Assembly (NCBI GenBank): GCA_019913005.1
Contig: JAIOHL010000169.1
Location: 1-64,000, forward strand
Source of the DNA: Anaerolineae bacterium
GTDB lineage: Bacteria > Chloroflexota > Anaerolineae > Aggregatilineales > J027
Direction of reading: 5' to 3'
DNA: 64,000 nucleotides
The translations under genes and the position numbers were made by a program. Below the pieces are notes generated by a model, which was not told where the DNA came from, ran no database searches, and saw nothing but the letters and a program-made list of their open reading frames with translations. Positions 28,406 through 36,201 of this stretch are shown here, piece by piece; the first letter of the stretch is position 1, and every line of letters begins with the position of its first letter.

Positions 28406-30448
28406 CTATCGTATATCATATTCGGTAAAAACTTTCTCAAATACCTCGTATATCACTCTGAGCGTTGCCAATTCAGAACTTGTGATTGGCTTTGCATGAG
28501 CATCTGGACGATGGTCATTTACATGTTCTAAGAGCAGCGATACTTTTCTCTTTTGAAGTTTATATTGTTCAAGAGCTTGAAAAGCCTCCCAATTTTTTTC
28601 GATAATATTTACCAAATCAAGTAAATAAAGTTGATCCAATACCTCATCAGCGTCTATTCTTCTTAATTGTTCTTTTCTATCTCCTTGAGGATCATGAACA
28701 TTATTAATAACCTTATCAATCCAAATCTTGGCATAACGAGATTTTAGGAAATTCTTGATTAAGATTCTTAGTTTTCTTTCCATACGATTTCTCAAACGGC
28801 TGGACTCTGCCCAAAAATTCTCGAGTTCAACTGTATCGTCTAGCTCATTACGTGTCTTATTGAGTTTGGCATTATGTTCTGCTGCGAACGGCGCTTTTTT
28901 GAAGTAATGCTCTACAGCAGAAATAGTAAATCTCAGGTCATCATCAGTTTTTGTAATTAAGCCATAGTTATAGAGATGCTTTGTGGCTGCTGGCTCATCC
29001 TCAGATAACTCCTGAAACCATGACACATCACCTCCTGCTAATACCTTGAGCATGTCATATTCAAACTCATACCAAGGGGCGAGTAGTTGAACGATTTGCT
29101 CGACAAAGCTTTCTAGGTAGTTATCCCGTTGACTCTGATACCTTTTTAGCTCATCAACCGTGATTTCAATGGGGCGATTTTGTTCTTTTAACATTTTATG
29201 ATGCCAACTACAAGCCTGCCTAATCAAATATGGATGTCCTCCATAAGTTCGTGTCAAGTAATTATAAGCTTGTTCTTCAAAGTTCATTCCCATTGGCCTA
29301 CCAAGTGTTCGAACCATTGTCCTAACTTCTTGTACCGAAAAACTAGGCATATACCAAGGGCTTACCCAAAGATATAAAGGATTATCTATGCCTTTGACAC
29401 TAGCAGTTTCGACGGGCCTTGCATTGACTCCAGCAATCAGAAACACAAAACTGTTTTTTAGGGATTGGTGAACCGAACGCATTGTCTGCCAAAAAGGTAG
29501 AAAATCATTATTCCAACGCTCAACTCTGCTTGTATCGAAGCTAATATGTTCAATCTCATCAATGATAAGCAGTATCCGCCGTTTACTTTCTGGAAGTACA
29601 CTAAGCGCTTTTACAAGACCATCTTTGAATACTCTACTTGCAGTGCTAGATGTAAAATCTTTAGGCTCATACTCAAATTCAAGACTCAGGCTCTGGTAAA
29701 TTTCATATAAAATATGATGAAGTGCCCCAAACCAACTCTGCTCATGTAATGCAGTATCTTCCGCGTCGATATAAATACTATGACCAGAATTATCTTTCTT
29801 TATTGCTCTCTCAACCGCATGAAGTAGCGAGGTTTTTCCCGTCTTTCTTAAGCCAAAAATACCTGTATTTTGACCAGTCTTAAATCTATCCAATAATTCT
29901 GGGGTCATGTCTTTGCGACCAAAATAAAACACTTCATTGTTCAAAGGCGATTGCATATCAAAAAGATTTCTTGAGTAGAGATACTGTCTAAAACGGTTTC
30001 TGATAAAATAACTATCCCCTTTTACTTTTTGAAGTTCTGATCTGCTAAATGGAATTACTAACCGAGCATCCCTATTATCCACTAGATATTTGCCGATTTG
30101 TTCGCTTATCTGATCATCATCTGATATGAGAACATATAGTAAGGGTACAGCTCGTTCGCGGACGGAAATAAAACTAGTGAGCAAATGTTCAGATAGTTGA
30201 ATAGTTCTTGGTTGAAGTTCTGGGTAGGGAGAATAAATACATAAAAGCTCTCGATCAAAACCAAAAGAATTAGCCATATGCTCAAGAGGTTTCATTAGAT
30301 ACGCTGAGGCCTGAGTATTAAAATTCTTCTCAACTCGTGCCCACGTAATATGAAAATCCTGTTGAAATATCCGCATAAACTGCATTTCATGAGAATGCTC
30401 GGGTATTTCAAAAAAGCGGAGCGCCTCATTGTGGATGGTCCCAGACAT
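28406..30448 (-). CDS. AAA/STAND-like ATPase of unknown role, AT-rich
   Basis: 680 residues. Walker A is in GIFGLRKTGKTSLLHAVERA at about residue 194-213 and Walker B in ILLIIDEIEHIS at about 305. Upstream is a 180-residue N-terminal domain I cannot assign; downstream lie winged-helix-like segments (TKHLYNYGLITKTDDDLRFTISAVEHYF) and a helical C terminus. The arrangement resembles STAND NTPases, several of which act in phage defence or signalling. Base composition is clearly more AT-rich than both neighbours, which argues for transfer. A defence function is only a hypothesis. Confidence 0.7.
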   Translation of the reverse strand: MSGTIHNEALRFFEIPEHSHEMQFMRIFQQDFHITWARVEKNFNTQASAYLMKPLEHMANSFGFDRELLCIYSPYPELQPRTIQLSEHLLTSFISVRERAVPLLYVLISDDDQISEQIGKYLVDNRDARLVIPFSRSELQKVKGDSYFIRNRFRQYLYSRNLFDMQSPLNNEVFYFGRKDMTPELLDRFKTGQNTGIFGLRKTGKTSLLHAVERAIKKDNSGHSIYIDAEDTALHEQSWFGALHHILYEIYQSLSLEFEYEPKDFTSSTASRVFKDGLVKALSVLPESKRRILLIIDEIEHISFDTSRVERWNNDFLPFWQTMRSVHQSLKNSFVFLIAGVNARPVETASVKGIDNPLYLWVSPWYMPSFSVQEVRTMVRTLGRPMGMNFEEQAYNYLTRTYGGHPYLIRQACSWHHKMLKEQNRPIEITVDELKRYQSQRDNYLESFVEQIVQLLAPWYEFEYDMLKVLAGGDVSWFQELSEDEPAATKHLYNYGLITKTDDDLRFTISAVEHYFKKAPFAAEHNAKLNKTRNELDDTVELENFWAESSRLRNRMERKLRILIKNFLKSRYAKIWIDKVINNVHDPQGDRKEQLRRIDADEVLDQLYLLDLVNIIEKNWEAFQALEQYKLQKRKVSLLLEHVNDHRPDAHAKPITSSELATLRVIYEVFEKVFTEYDIR

Positions 30449-30538
30449 CTTCTGAGTTGAGCCTTTCCTTAAATAAAGTATTTTGTTAGTCTACCATACA
30501 CTAAGAAGGGTTTTCAATCTTGAAATCAAGGCGTTCAG

Positions 30539-31018
30539 CTATTCTTTGCTAATTAATATAGTATGGGCATTGGTTATATTAATTAGATCGTTGAGTTGAA
30601 TTTCCAGCGTAATGTCGCGCCGACCCATCCCACAGTATACTGTGCCGAGATTGAGAAGGTTTTCATCAATGATGACCTTCACATTTTTACGGCTAGAAAG
30701 TGGCCCTACACCGCCGATTTCTTGACCAAGATCGTTGAGAATTTCATCCAGCGACCCCGCGACAATATTGCCTCGTTTGACGCCAAACACCTCCGCTAAT
30801 TTTTTGTAGTCGGCACGGTCAGGGGCACGAATACCTGCCAGAATCCAAAATGAATCTTTGATCCGAAAGGCGATGGTTTTTAGCAATGCCTCTATTGGAA
30901 AGGGTAGCTTATCGCCCATTTCTTGATGATTGGTATAGGGTTCGTGTTCGTGGATGGCAAATGAAACACCCGATTCTTGTAACAGCCGCAGATTTTCATC
31001 ATAGCCGGGTACGCTCAT
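30539..31018 (-). CDS. YbaK/ProX-type aminoacyl-tRNA deacylase
   Basis: 159 residues from the ATG at 31018, with GGGGGA just upstream; a TTG at 31033 would swallow that site. YbaK-domain features include LLKTIAFRIKDSFWILAGI (catalytic Lys region), DYKKLAEVFGVKRGNIV and QEIGGVGPLS. Family members hydrolyse mischarged tRNAs, such as Cys- or Ala-tRNA(Pro), in the cytoplasm. The gene follows the broken comM on the same strand and could be transcribed from whatever promoter now lies in the element. Confidence 0.85.
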   Translation of the reverse strand: MSVPGYDENLRLLQESGVSFAIHEHEPYTNHQEMGDKLPFPIEALLKTIAFRIKDSFWILAGIRAPDRADYKKLAEVFGVKRGNIVAGSLDEILNDLGQEIGGVGPLSSRKNVKVIIDENLLNLGTVYCGMGRRDITLEIQLNDLINITNAHTILISKE

Positions 31019-31051
31019 GTAGATTTCCCCCAAAAGCCGTGAAATATGAAA

Positions 31052-31771
31052 TCAAACGTTCAGCCGTCGTGGGCGATATTGAATTGATTCCGCCATATCC
31101 ACAACTTCGATACGGTCATGGTCGGCGAGGTCAGCGATGGTGCGGGAGAGCTTCAGAATGCGGTGATAGGCACGGGCGCTGAGTTGCATTTGCCGTAGGG
31201 TGGCATTAATCAGTTTTTCGGTGTCGGGCTGCATCTCGCAATAATCGCGGATTTCGCTCGCCCCCATGTCGGCATTGGAATGGAGACGTGGACTGTTTTT
31301 AAATCGTTCTCGCTGCCGAGCGCGGGCCGTCTCGACGCGATTTTGCACATGGGCGGAAGGCTCACCCCGTCGGGCATCGGTCAATTTATCATAGTCCACA
31401 CGTGGCACATCCAGATGAATATCAATACGATCCAGCAGAGGGCCAGAAATGCGTTTTTGATAGTTGCGAATCATCGAATCACTGCATGTACAGCGGTGGA
31501 CAGGATCGCCTAAATAACCGCAGGGGCAGGGATTCATGGCAGCGATCAGCATAAAACTGGCGGGGAAGGTCAGGGCGACTTTGGCACGGCTGATAGTCAC
31601 AAATTTATCTTCAATTGGCTGACGCAGGACTTCTAAGGTATGTGTGCCGAATTCGAGAAATTCGTCGAGAAAAAGTATTCCCCTATGAGCCAGTGTGATT
31701 TCGCCGGGACGGGGATAACTGCCACCCCCCACTAACCCTGCTTCTGAAATCGTATGGTAGCAAATTTGCAC
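31052..31771 (-). pseudogene. comM: comM (Mg-chelatase-like AAA ATPase), 5' end missing
   Basis: The frame encodes the last ~235 residues of ComM/YifB. It begins at HTISEAGLVGGGS, the point where intact proteins read RSPHHTxSxxxLVGGG, and keeps Walker B (GILFLDEFLEF), NPCPCGYLGDP and the C-terminal Mg_chelatase_C domain. The N-terminal lon-like domain and Walker A, about half the protein, are absent. Homology stops near 31757; beyond it comes MQICY, unrelated to ComM. ComM normally aids branch migration during natural transformation, so this copy is inactive. The missing half may lie beyond the right edge of the inserted element. Confidence 0.9.
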
Positions 31772-31857
31772 TTTCTTCTTTGGCTCACTATGGTCAAAAA
31801 TCGAAAGTTCCTTTCGCTCTAACTGTTAAATTCACCTAGCTTTATATCGAAGATTGC

Positions 31858-31881
31858 CCGTTTTGCAAAGCCGAAACGGGC
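31858..31881 (+). other. Hairpin at the left end of the outer element
   Basis: A 7-bp inverted repeat (cccgttt 31858-31864, aaacggg 31875-31881) lies 24 bases before the first TraD-like gene. It may be a terminator, a leader structure or part of the attachment region; no T run follows. Confidence 0.4.
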
Positions 31882-31905
31882 TTAATTGTTTTCGGGAGGA
31901 CATTA

Positions 31906-33411
31906 ATGCAATCAATTCTACTTGGTCAGGATGCAAACCGCGATCTTGCACCCATTCATTTAAGCGACTATGCCCGATCTCTTGGTACATATGTAATCGG
32001 TACAACTGGAACGGGCAAAAGCACCTTTTTGCGTTCCCTGATTCTACAAGACATATTCGCCGGACGAGGGGTCTGCGTTTTAGACCCACACGGGGATTTG
32101 GTAGATGAAGTTTTGCCCTTTATCCCATCTAGTCGGGTCAATGATGTTATTTTGTTTGACCCCGCAGATATTGCCTACCCATTGGGGTTGAATCTGTTCG
32201 CGTGTGACCGCAGCGACCCACGTCAGCGTGACCTTGTGACTTCAAGCCTGATCGACACCCTCTACAAGCTGTTTTTCACCTCATGGGGGCCGAGGATGGA
32301 GGACTTACTACGGCACAGTATTCAAACCCTACTTTATGTACCAGACAGCACCTTTTTAGAACTCTTGCTTTTGCTGACCAACCACGAACAGCGTAAGCAT
32401 TTGTCGCAACCCGGTAGTGAGGCTGACCCTATTCTCAAACACTACTGGCAGCAGCAATTCCCAGAGAGTTACGAAGACTCCAAACAACCGGGCAAGTGGC
32501 GTATCCCGGACGAACAACTGGAACTAGTGAGCAGTTCGCTCAACAAAATTGGGCGCTTTTTAGTCAATCCGGTGATTCGCAACATTATCGCCCAAGCGGA
32601 GAGTGCCTTGAACTTTCGCGCCATCCTGGATGAGGGCAAGGTGTTGCTCATTAACCTGTCCAAAGGTGACATCGGCTCAGACAATTCATCGTTTTTAGGA
32701 TCAGTCATCGTTAACCAACTCCTGTTGGCCGCTTTGACCCGCCGTGAACTCCCACCAAATCAACGTCGCCCGTTTTATCTGTATGTGGATGAATACCAGA
32801 ACTTCGCTACCGAAAGTTTCCCGCAGCTTCAAAGTGAAGCGCGGAAGTTCAAAATCACGACGACTGTCGCCCACCAGTACCGTGACCAGTTGGATGACAG
32901 CAACCGGGGGTCAACCTTGAATGTGGCAAACCTGATTGTCTTCCGGGTGTCGGGCAAAGACGCGCTGGAACTGGCAGGTCAGTTTGACAACACGCCCCAA
33001 GAACTACTGCCCCATTACCAGCCGATTTATGCCGATATAGGGCAAGGCATCTCCATGCCTATTCAAACAAGTGGCAGCCAGACTGGACTCTTCCGCGAGA
33101 TACCGGGCTTACACGAACCCTATAGCGATGCCCACCTTGAAACCGCCAACCTTCTGACGATGTTACCGCAACATCAAGCCATTATTCGGATTTTGAATGA
33201 AAGGAGCAAGGAACTTGAACAATACCGCGTGAATACCCAACCCTTTGAGTGTCCCCCAACGGATTACACACAACATATTCGCCGCGCATCCCGGCAATTA
33301 GGCCGGAGTGTCGAGGAGGTGGAACGAAGCATCAAAGCCAGATTAACGAGCAGTGTCGAGTATTTACCCCGTCAATTCGAGATACCGAGTGCTATTCAAT
33401 TTGAGGAGTGA
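31906..33411 (+). CDS. TraD/VirD4-like coupling ATPase, outer element copy A
   Basis: 501 residues. Walker A is GTTGTGKST starting at Gly32, VCVLDPHGDLVDEVL follows, and Walker B ends in Asp295-Glu296 (YLYVDEYQNFATESF). NLSKGDIGSDNSSFLG and VAHQYRDQLDD are typical of the TraG/TraD motor family (type IV coupling protein/TraM-recognition). No N-terminal membrane segment is present, unlike the inner-element copy. It probably pumps or processes DNA of the element. A gggagg site precedes the ATG, and the stop overlaps the next start by four bases. Confidence 0.88.
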   Translation: MQSILLGQDANRDLAPIHLSDYARSLGTYVIGTTGTGKSTFLRSLILQDIFAGRGVCVLDPHGDLVDEVLPFIPSSRVNDVILFDPADIAYPLGLNLFACDRSDPRQRDLVTSSLIDTLYKLFFTSWGPRMEDLLRHSIQTLLYVPDSTFLELLLLLTNHEQRKHLSQPGSEADPILKHYWQQQFPESYEDSKQPGKWRIPDEQLELVSSSLNKIGRFLVNPVIRNIIAQAESALNFRAILDEGKVLLINLSKGDIGSDNSSFLGSVIVNQLLLAALTRRELPPNQRRPFYLYVDEYQNFATESFPQLQSEARKFKITTTVAHQYRDQLDDSNRGSTLNVANLIVFRVSGKDALELAGQFDNTPQELLPHYQPIYADIGQGISMPIQTSGSQTGLFREIPGLHEPYSDAHLETANLLTMLPQHQAIIRILNERSKELEQYRVNTQPFECPPTDYTQHIRRASRQLGRSVEEVERSIKARLTSSVEYLPRQFEIPSAIQFEE

Positions 33412-34214
33412 ATGAAATGAACCCATCCAAAACCGTACCGTCAGCCGACAATCTAGCGTCTATTTCGGCTTATATTCAGGAGACACTATCCAAAAAAAAG
33501 CGCCGAACAAGTAGTTTAGCCACCGCCTTTGACTTCTTACTGTTCAAACGCCGCTACGAGGTGGTGGATTTCTGGTCGCAACTCTTTTTGGGCAGTGAGA
33601 CGAATCACACCACCTTTACCACCCTCGTCGTGAAACGTCTGCAAGCACTAGGGTATATCCCCAAGCGCGAGAATGGCATGGATGCTATCAGTTTCAGTGA
33701 GGGTATTCTTGGCCCGTGCCGTGATATGGTGACAGCCAACGCAGGCCGCAGCCGCACGACGGTGTTTTTTGCGAGTGTGGGTGATTTTCTCTATGTCTCG
33801 CTGCGGGCGGTGTATCGTCCGGCCTTTAGTTTCCTACGGGTGGGGTGGCATCTACTCATGATTGGTGTGTTGGCTTTATTGTTTGCCATACTCGCCACTG
33901 AAGACTACTGCTCAAGCCAATATTCGTACTACTCCTACCCCTACAATGGTTATTCAGTTGGCTGTACGGACAGTGAGTATGAAGACCACGCCGTAGAACA
34001 ATTCGGGCAAGCCTGCCTTGCTCTCGCCGTTGGGTTGACCCTGACACGCATGGGGCTTTCCTTCTGGAAAACGCGCAACCTGTGGACATGGCTGTACGAA
34101 AATTTCAACGAACTTTACCGCGACGATGTAAGTTTGCTGGGCAGTTTGACGCACCTGTGTATTGTGTCCGTTGCGGACGAGTTAGACCTACAGCAGGTGC
34201 TCCAGATGGGATAG
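33408..34214 (+). CDS. Membrane protein of the outer element, 3' end altered by insertion
   Basis: 268 residues, unknown family. Two membrane segments are visible (LLMIGVLALLFAILAT at about 147-162 and FGQACLALAVGLTLTRMG at about 202-219) around a Tyr/Ser-rich extracellular loop. The final codons CAG ATG GGA TAG straddle the 7-bp core of the nested element. Without the insertion the frame would continue at 57257 and read QMGFKIICISRR before a stop, so only about ten C-terminal residues are lost and the protein may still work. It is translationally coupled to the ATPase upstream. Confidence 0.7.
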   Translation: MNEMNPSKTVPSADNLASISAYIQETLSKKKRRTSSLATAFDFLLFKRRYEVVDFWSQLFLGSETNHTTFTTLVVKRLQALGYIPKRENGMDAISFSEGILGPCRDMVTANAGRSRTTVFFASVGDFLYVSLRAVYRPAFSFLRVGWHLLMIGVLALLFAILATEDYCSSQYSYYSYPYNGYSVGCTDSEYEDHAVEQFGQACLALAVGLTLTRMGLSFWKTRNLWTWLYENFNELYRDDVSLLGSLTHLCIVSVADELDLQQVLQMG

Positions 34215-35730
34215 CAGCCATGCTAAACTGCTGAATATATTGAAATATCGGGCTAATTTGAGGGTTCAACCTACCACTATAGTCCCAAGCGACTCCAGAG
34301 CTAAAGATCGAACCCAATAGCACCTTGAGTTGCCCAATAGTTGATCTTCGATAAGTTTCTCCCAGATCTGCAAAGATTGTTTTGATAAATGACATCAGTT
34401 TGTCGATGTTGTATTTATCTATCACCGAGTCGTCTTTAACTATCTGAGCTTTAATCATTTTATCCTCAATAATGGCGCTTTGCTCTTTGAAGATTTCGTC
34501 TGAATAAACTCCGTTCAAATTCTTCTCAACCAAGGTTTTTCTAAGTGCCTTTAACTCCTCTATCTCTTTATCAGCTTCATTCTTGATTTTTAGTAGTCTT
34601 GTCCTTCTATCGTGATAGAGCTTATACATAAACTCGGAGAATAAGCGTAGTGCCTCTTCTTTGGGCTGAATTTGTTTAAGTAGAGTGATCATTGCCTCAT
34701 CTATTTTTTTGACAGGAACACTCTTAGTATTACAGCGCCCTGCGCACCTGTAATAAGCATATTTCTTGCCCATTTTACCCCTACTCCAAGCACCGGTTAG
34801 CCCAACACCACACTTACTACACCTGACGATTCTTCTTAAAGGAAAATCTTCATTCTCAAAAGTTCGCTTAGCTAGCGCAATTTTATTTGGATTCCTGCCA
34901 TCAATGATTGCTTGAACTTTGTAGAATTGCTCTTCGGAGATCATCGGTATATGCTGACCAATGACTTCTTCTGGATAAGTTGGCGAAACTAACTTACCTG
35001 CATAAAACTTGAGTCTAAATATTCTTCCTGCGGTTTGGCTACGAATCTTGTATTTTCTTTTGCCATGAGTTTCTTTTAGTCCCCATTCATTCATCACTTT
35101 TGCGATATCACTCAAGCTTTTTGTTCCTGTTGCCATTAAATCCCAGGCTTGCTTTACCCGATCCCATGTTTCTGGATCTTTGACAGCGTATCCAGCCTGC
35201 AAGATATATCCCAAAGGTGCCTTACCACTAATTTTTCCTGACAAAAACCTAGCTCTTAAGCCGTTTTTGGCTCTTTCTGATCTAATGTCATTATCTAGCT
35301 GAGCAAAGCCCGCAAGTATTGTCTCAACTAATTTCTCTGTGGGGCTATCTCCAGTTGGTTCGGTTGAGGAAATAATGGTGATTTCATTTTCACCTAATTT
35401 TTTACGAATTGCTAAATAGTCAGATGTTTGACGAGAGATTCGATCTAATCGGTATACAAAGACCGCGTCAACTAATTTTTTATTTTTTCGACAGTATTCA
35501 AGTAAGTTGATAAGCACAGGCCGACCCACAATTGACTTAGCCGATCTACCTTCCTCACGAAAGACTTCAATGATCTCGTATCCTCGTTTATCTGCCTCTT
35601 TTCGACAGATTTCTTCCTGTGTGTCGAGAGAGAAATTATCGACTTGCTCTTCTGTTGAGACACGAAGGTAGATAACTGCTTTTTTACCGTTTTCTTTAAT
35701 CACTGGGTATCCCTGTAACTCTCTTTTCAC
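34105..35730 (-). CDS. Large serine recombinase (integrase) of the nested element
   Basis: 541 residues as integrated. The resolvase domain has the catalytic Ser in AVIYLRVSTEEQ and the helix-E region VFVYRLDRISRQTSDYL; a recombinase domain (GKAPLGYIL), a zinc ribbon (CSKCGVGLTG, YYRCAGRC) and a coiled coil (about 378-420) follow. Residues 510-541 are read from outer-element DNA past the attL core and overlap the opposite-strand gene. In the circular form the same frame would end after SPQDPFIF, giving 516 residues. It starts with ATGA overlapping the small gene upstream, so the two are co-expressed. Confidence 0.95.
   Translation of the reverse strand: MKRELQGYPVIKENGKKAVIYLRVSTEEQVDNFSLDTQEEICRKEADKRGYEIIEVFREEGRSAKSIVGRPVLINLLEYCRKNKKLVDAVFVYRLDRISRQTSDYLAIRKKLGENEITIISSTEPTGDSPTEKLVETILAGFAQLDNDIRSERAKNGLRARFLSGKISGKAPLGYILQAGYAVKDPETWDRVKQAWDLMATGTKSLSDIAKVMNEWGLKETHGKRKYKIRSQTAGRIFRLKFYAGKLVSPTYPEEVIGQHIPMISEEQFYKVQAIIDGRNPNKIALAKRTFENEDFPLRRIVRCSKCGVGLTGAWSRGKMGKKYAYYRCAGRCNTKSVPVKKIDEAMITLLKQIQPKEEALRLFSEFMYKLYHDRRTRLLKIKNEADKEIEELKALRKTLVEKNLNGVYSDEIFKEQSAIIEDKMIKAQIVKDDSVIDKYNIDKLMSFIKTIFADLGETYRRSTIGQLKVLLGSIFSSGVAWDYSGRLNPQISPIFQYIQQFSMAAIPSGAPAVGLTRPQRTQYTGASNCPANLHRRGKVR
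34204..34210. other. attL core of the nested element
   Basis: agatggg, shared with 57250-57256. To the left is outer-element sequence (ggtgctcc), to the right the AT-rich recombinase gene. A short identical core at both ends, next to a serine recombinase, is what this enzyme family leaves. Confidence 0.75.
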
Positions 35731-36089
35731 TATGCTCTCCTTTCGTGAAGTAATTCATTTAATGTCATGCCTTTAAATACATCTCGTTCAAATTCATCCA
35801 GCCAGGTTTCGGCTAAGTACTCAACTTGAGCAATCAATTCCTGAAGCTCAGACTTACTAAGCTCAGCTGACAACTTACCCAAAGCAGTTATTGCTACTTT
35901 AAGTTTCTTGTCCTCGATTTCCTGTTCGGGGAATAAATCTTGAATAGATTTTGTTGTTTGATTTCCAAGTGGTTTTAGTCTGGAGACTGGTTGTTTTGTG
36001 AGCTCATCAAATACTCTTTGTACTGGTAAGAGTGTTTTCCCTTTAGTTATTATTTGACCTGATTCTAGTTCTCTAGTCATGGCTGTCAT
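35730..36089 (-). CDS. Small partner gene of the serine recombinase, unknown function
   Basis: 119 residues (or 116 from the ATG at 36080). No family recognised. The C-terminal half is helical and acidic (ELSKSELQELIAQVEYLAETWLDEFERDVFKG), the N-terminal half basic and Pro-containing. It is the first gene behind the promoter at 36107-36136 and overlaps the recombinase start by ATGA. A regulator or directionality factor is possible given position, but nothing in the sequence proves it. Confidence 0.65.
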   Translation of the reverse strand: MTAMTRELESGQIITKGKTLLPVQRVFDELTKQPVSRLKPLGNQTTKSIQDLFPEQEIEDKKLKVAITALGKLSAELSKSELQELIAQVEYLAETWLDEFERDVFKGMTLNELLHERRA

Positions 36090-36136
36090 ACTATAAATAT
36101 ATTTATAGTATATATAATTTTATTTATAGTTGTCAA
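36090..36136 (-). promoter_or_regulatory. Recombinase promoter with palindromic operator
   Basis: On the minus strand TTGACA (36136-36131) and TATACT (36112-36107) are separated by 18 bases. A perfect 20-bp palindrome at 36090-36109, centred on aaatatattt, overlaps the -10 and the presumed start of transcription, and its half-site tttatagt recurs near 36123-36130. This is a typical layout for repression of integrase expression. Confidence 0.75.
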
Positions 36137-36201
36137 GTCATATATACGCCTATTTCCAGATGGGGTATACTACTGTTAATCCTGCCTACTTAGGCTAGGA
36201 T

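Noticed and set aside
31772-31905. tRNA-derived attachment site at the left end of the outer element
   Set aside because: No tRNA-like fold or sequence is present; homology breaks inside comM instead.
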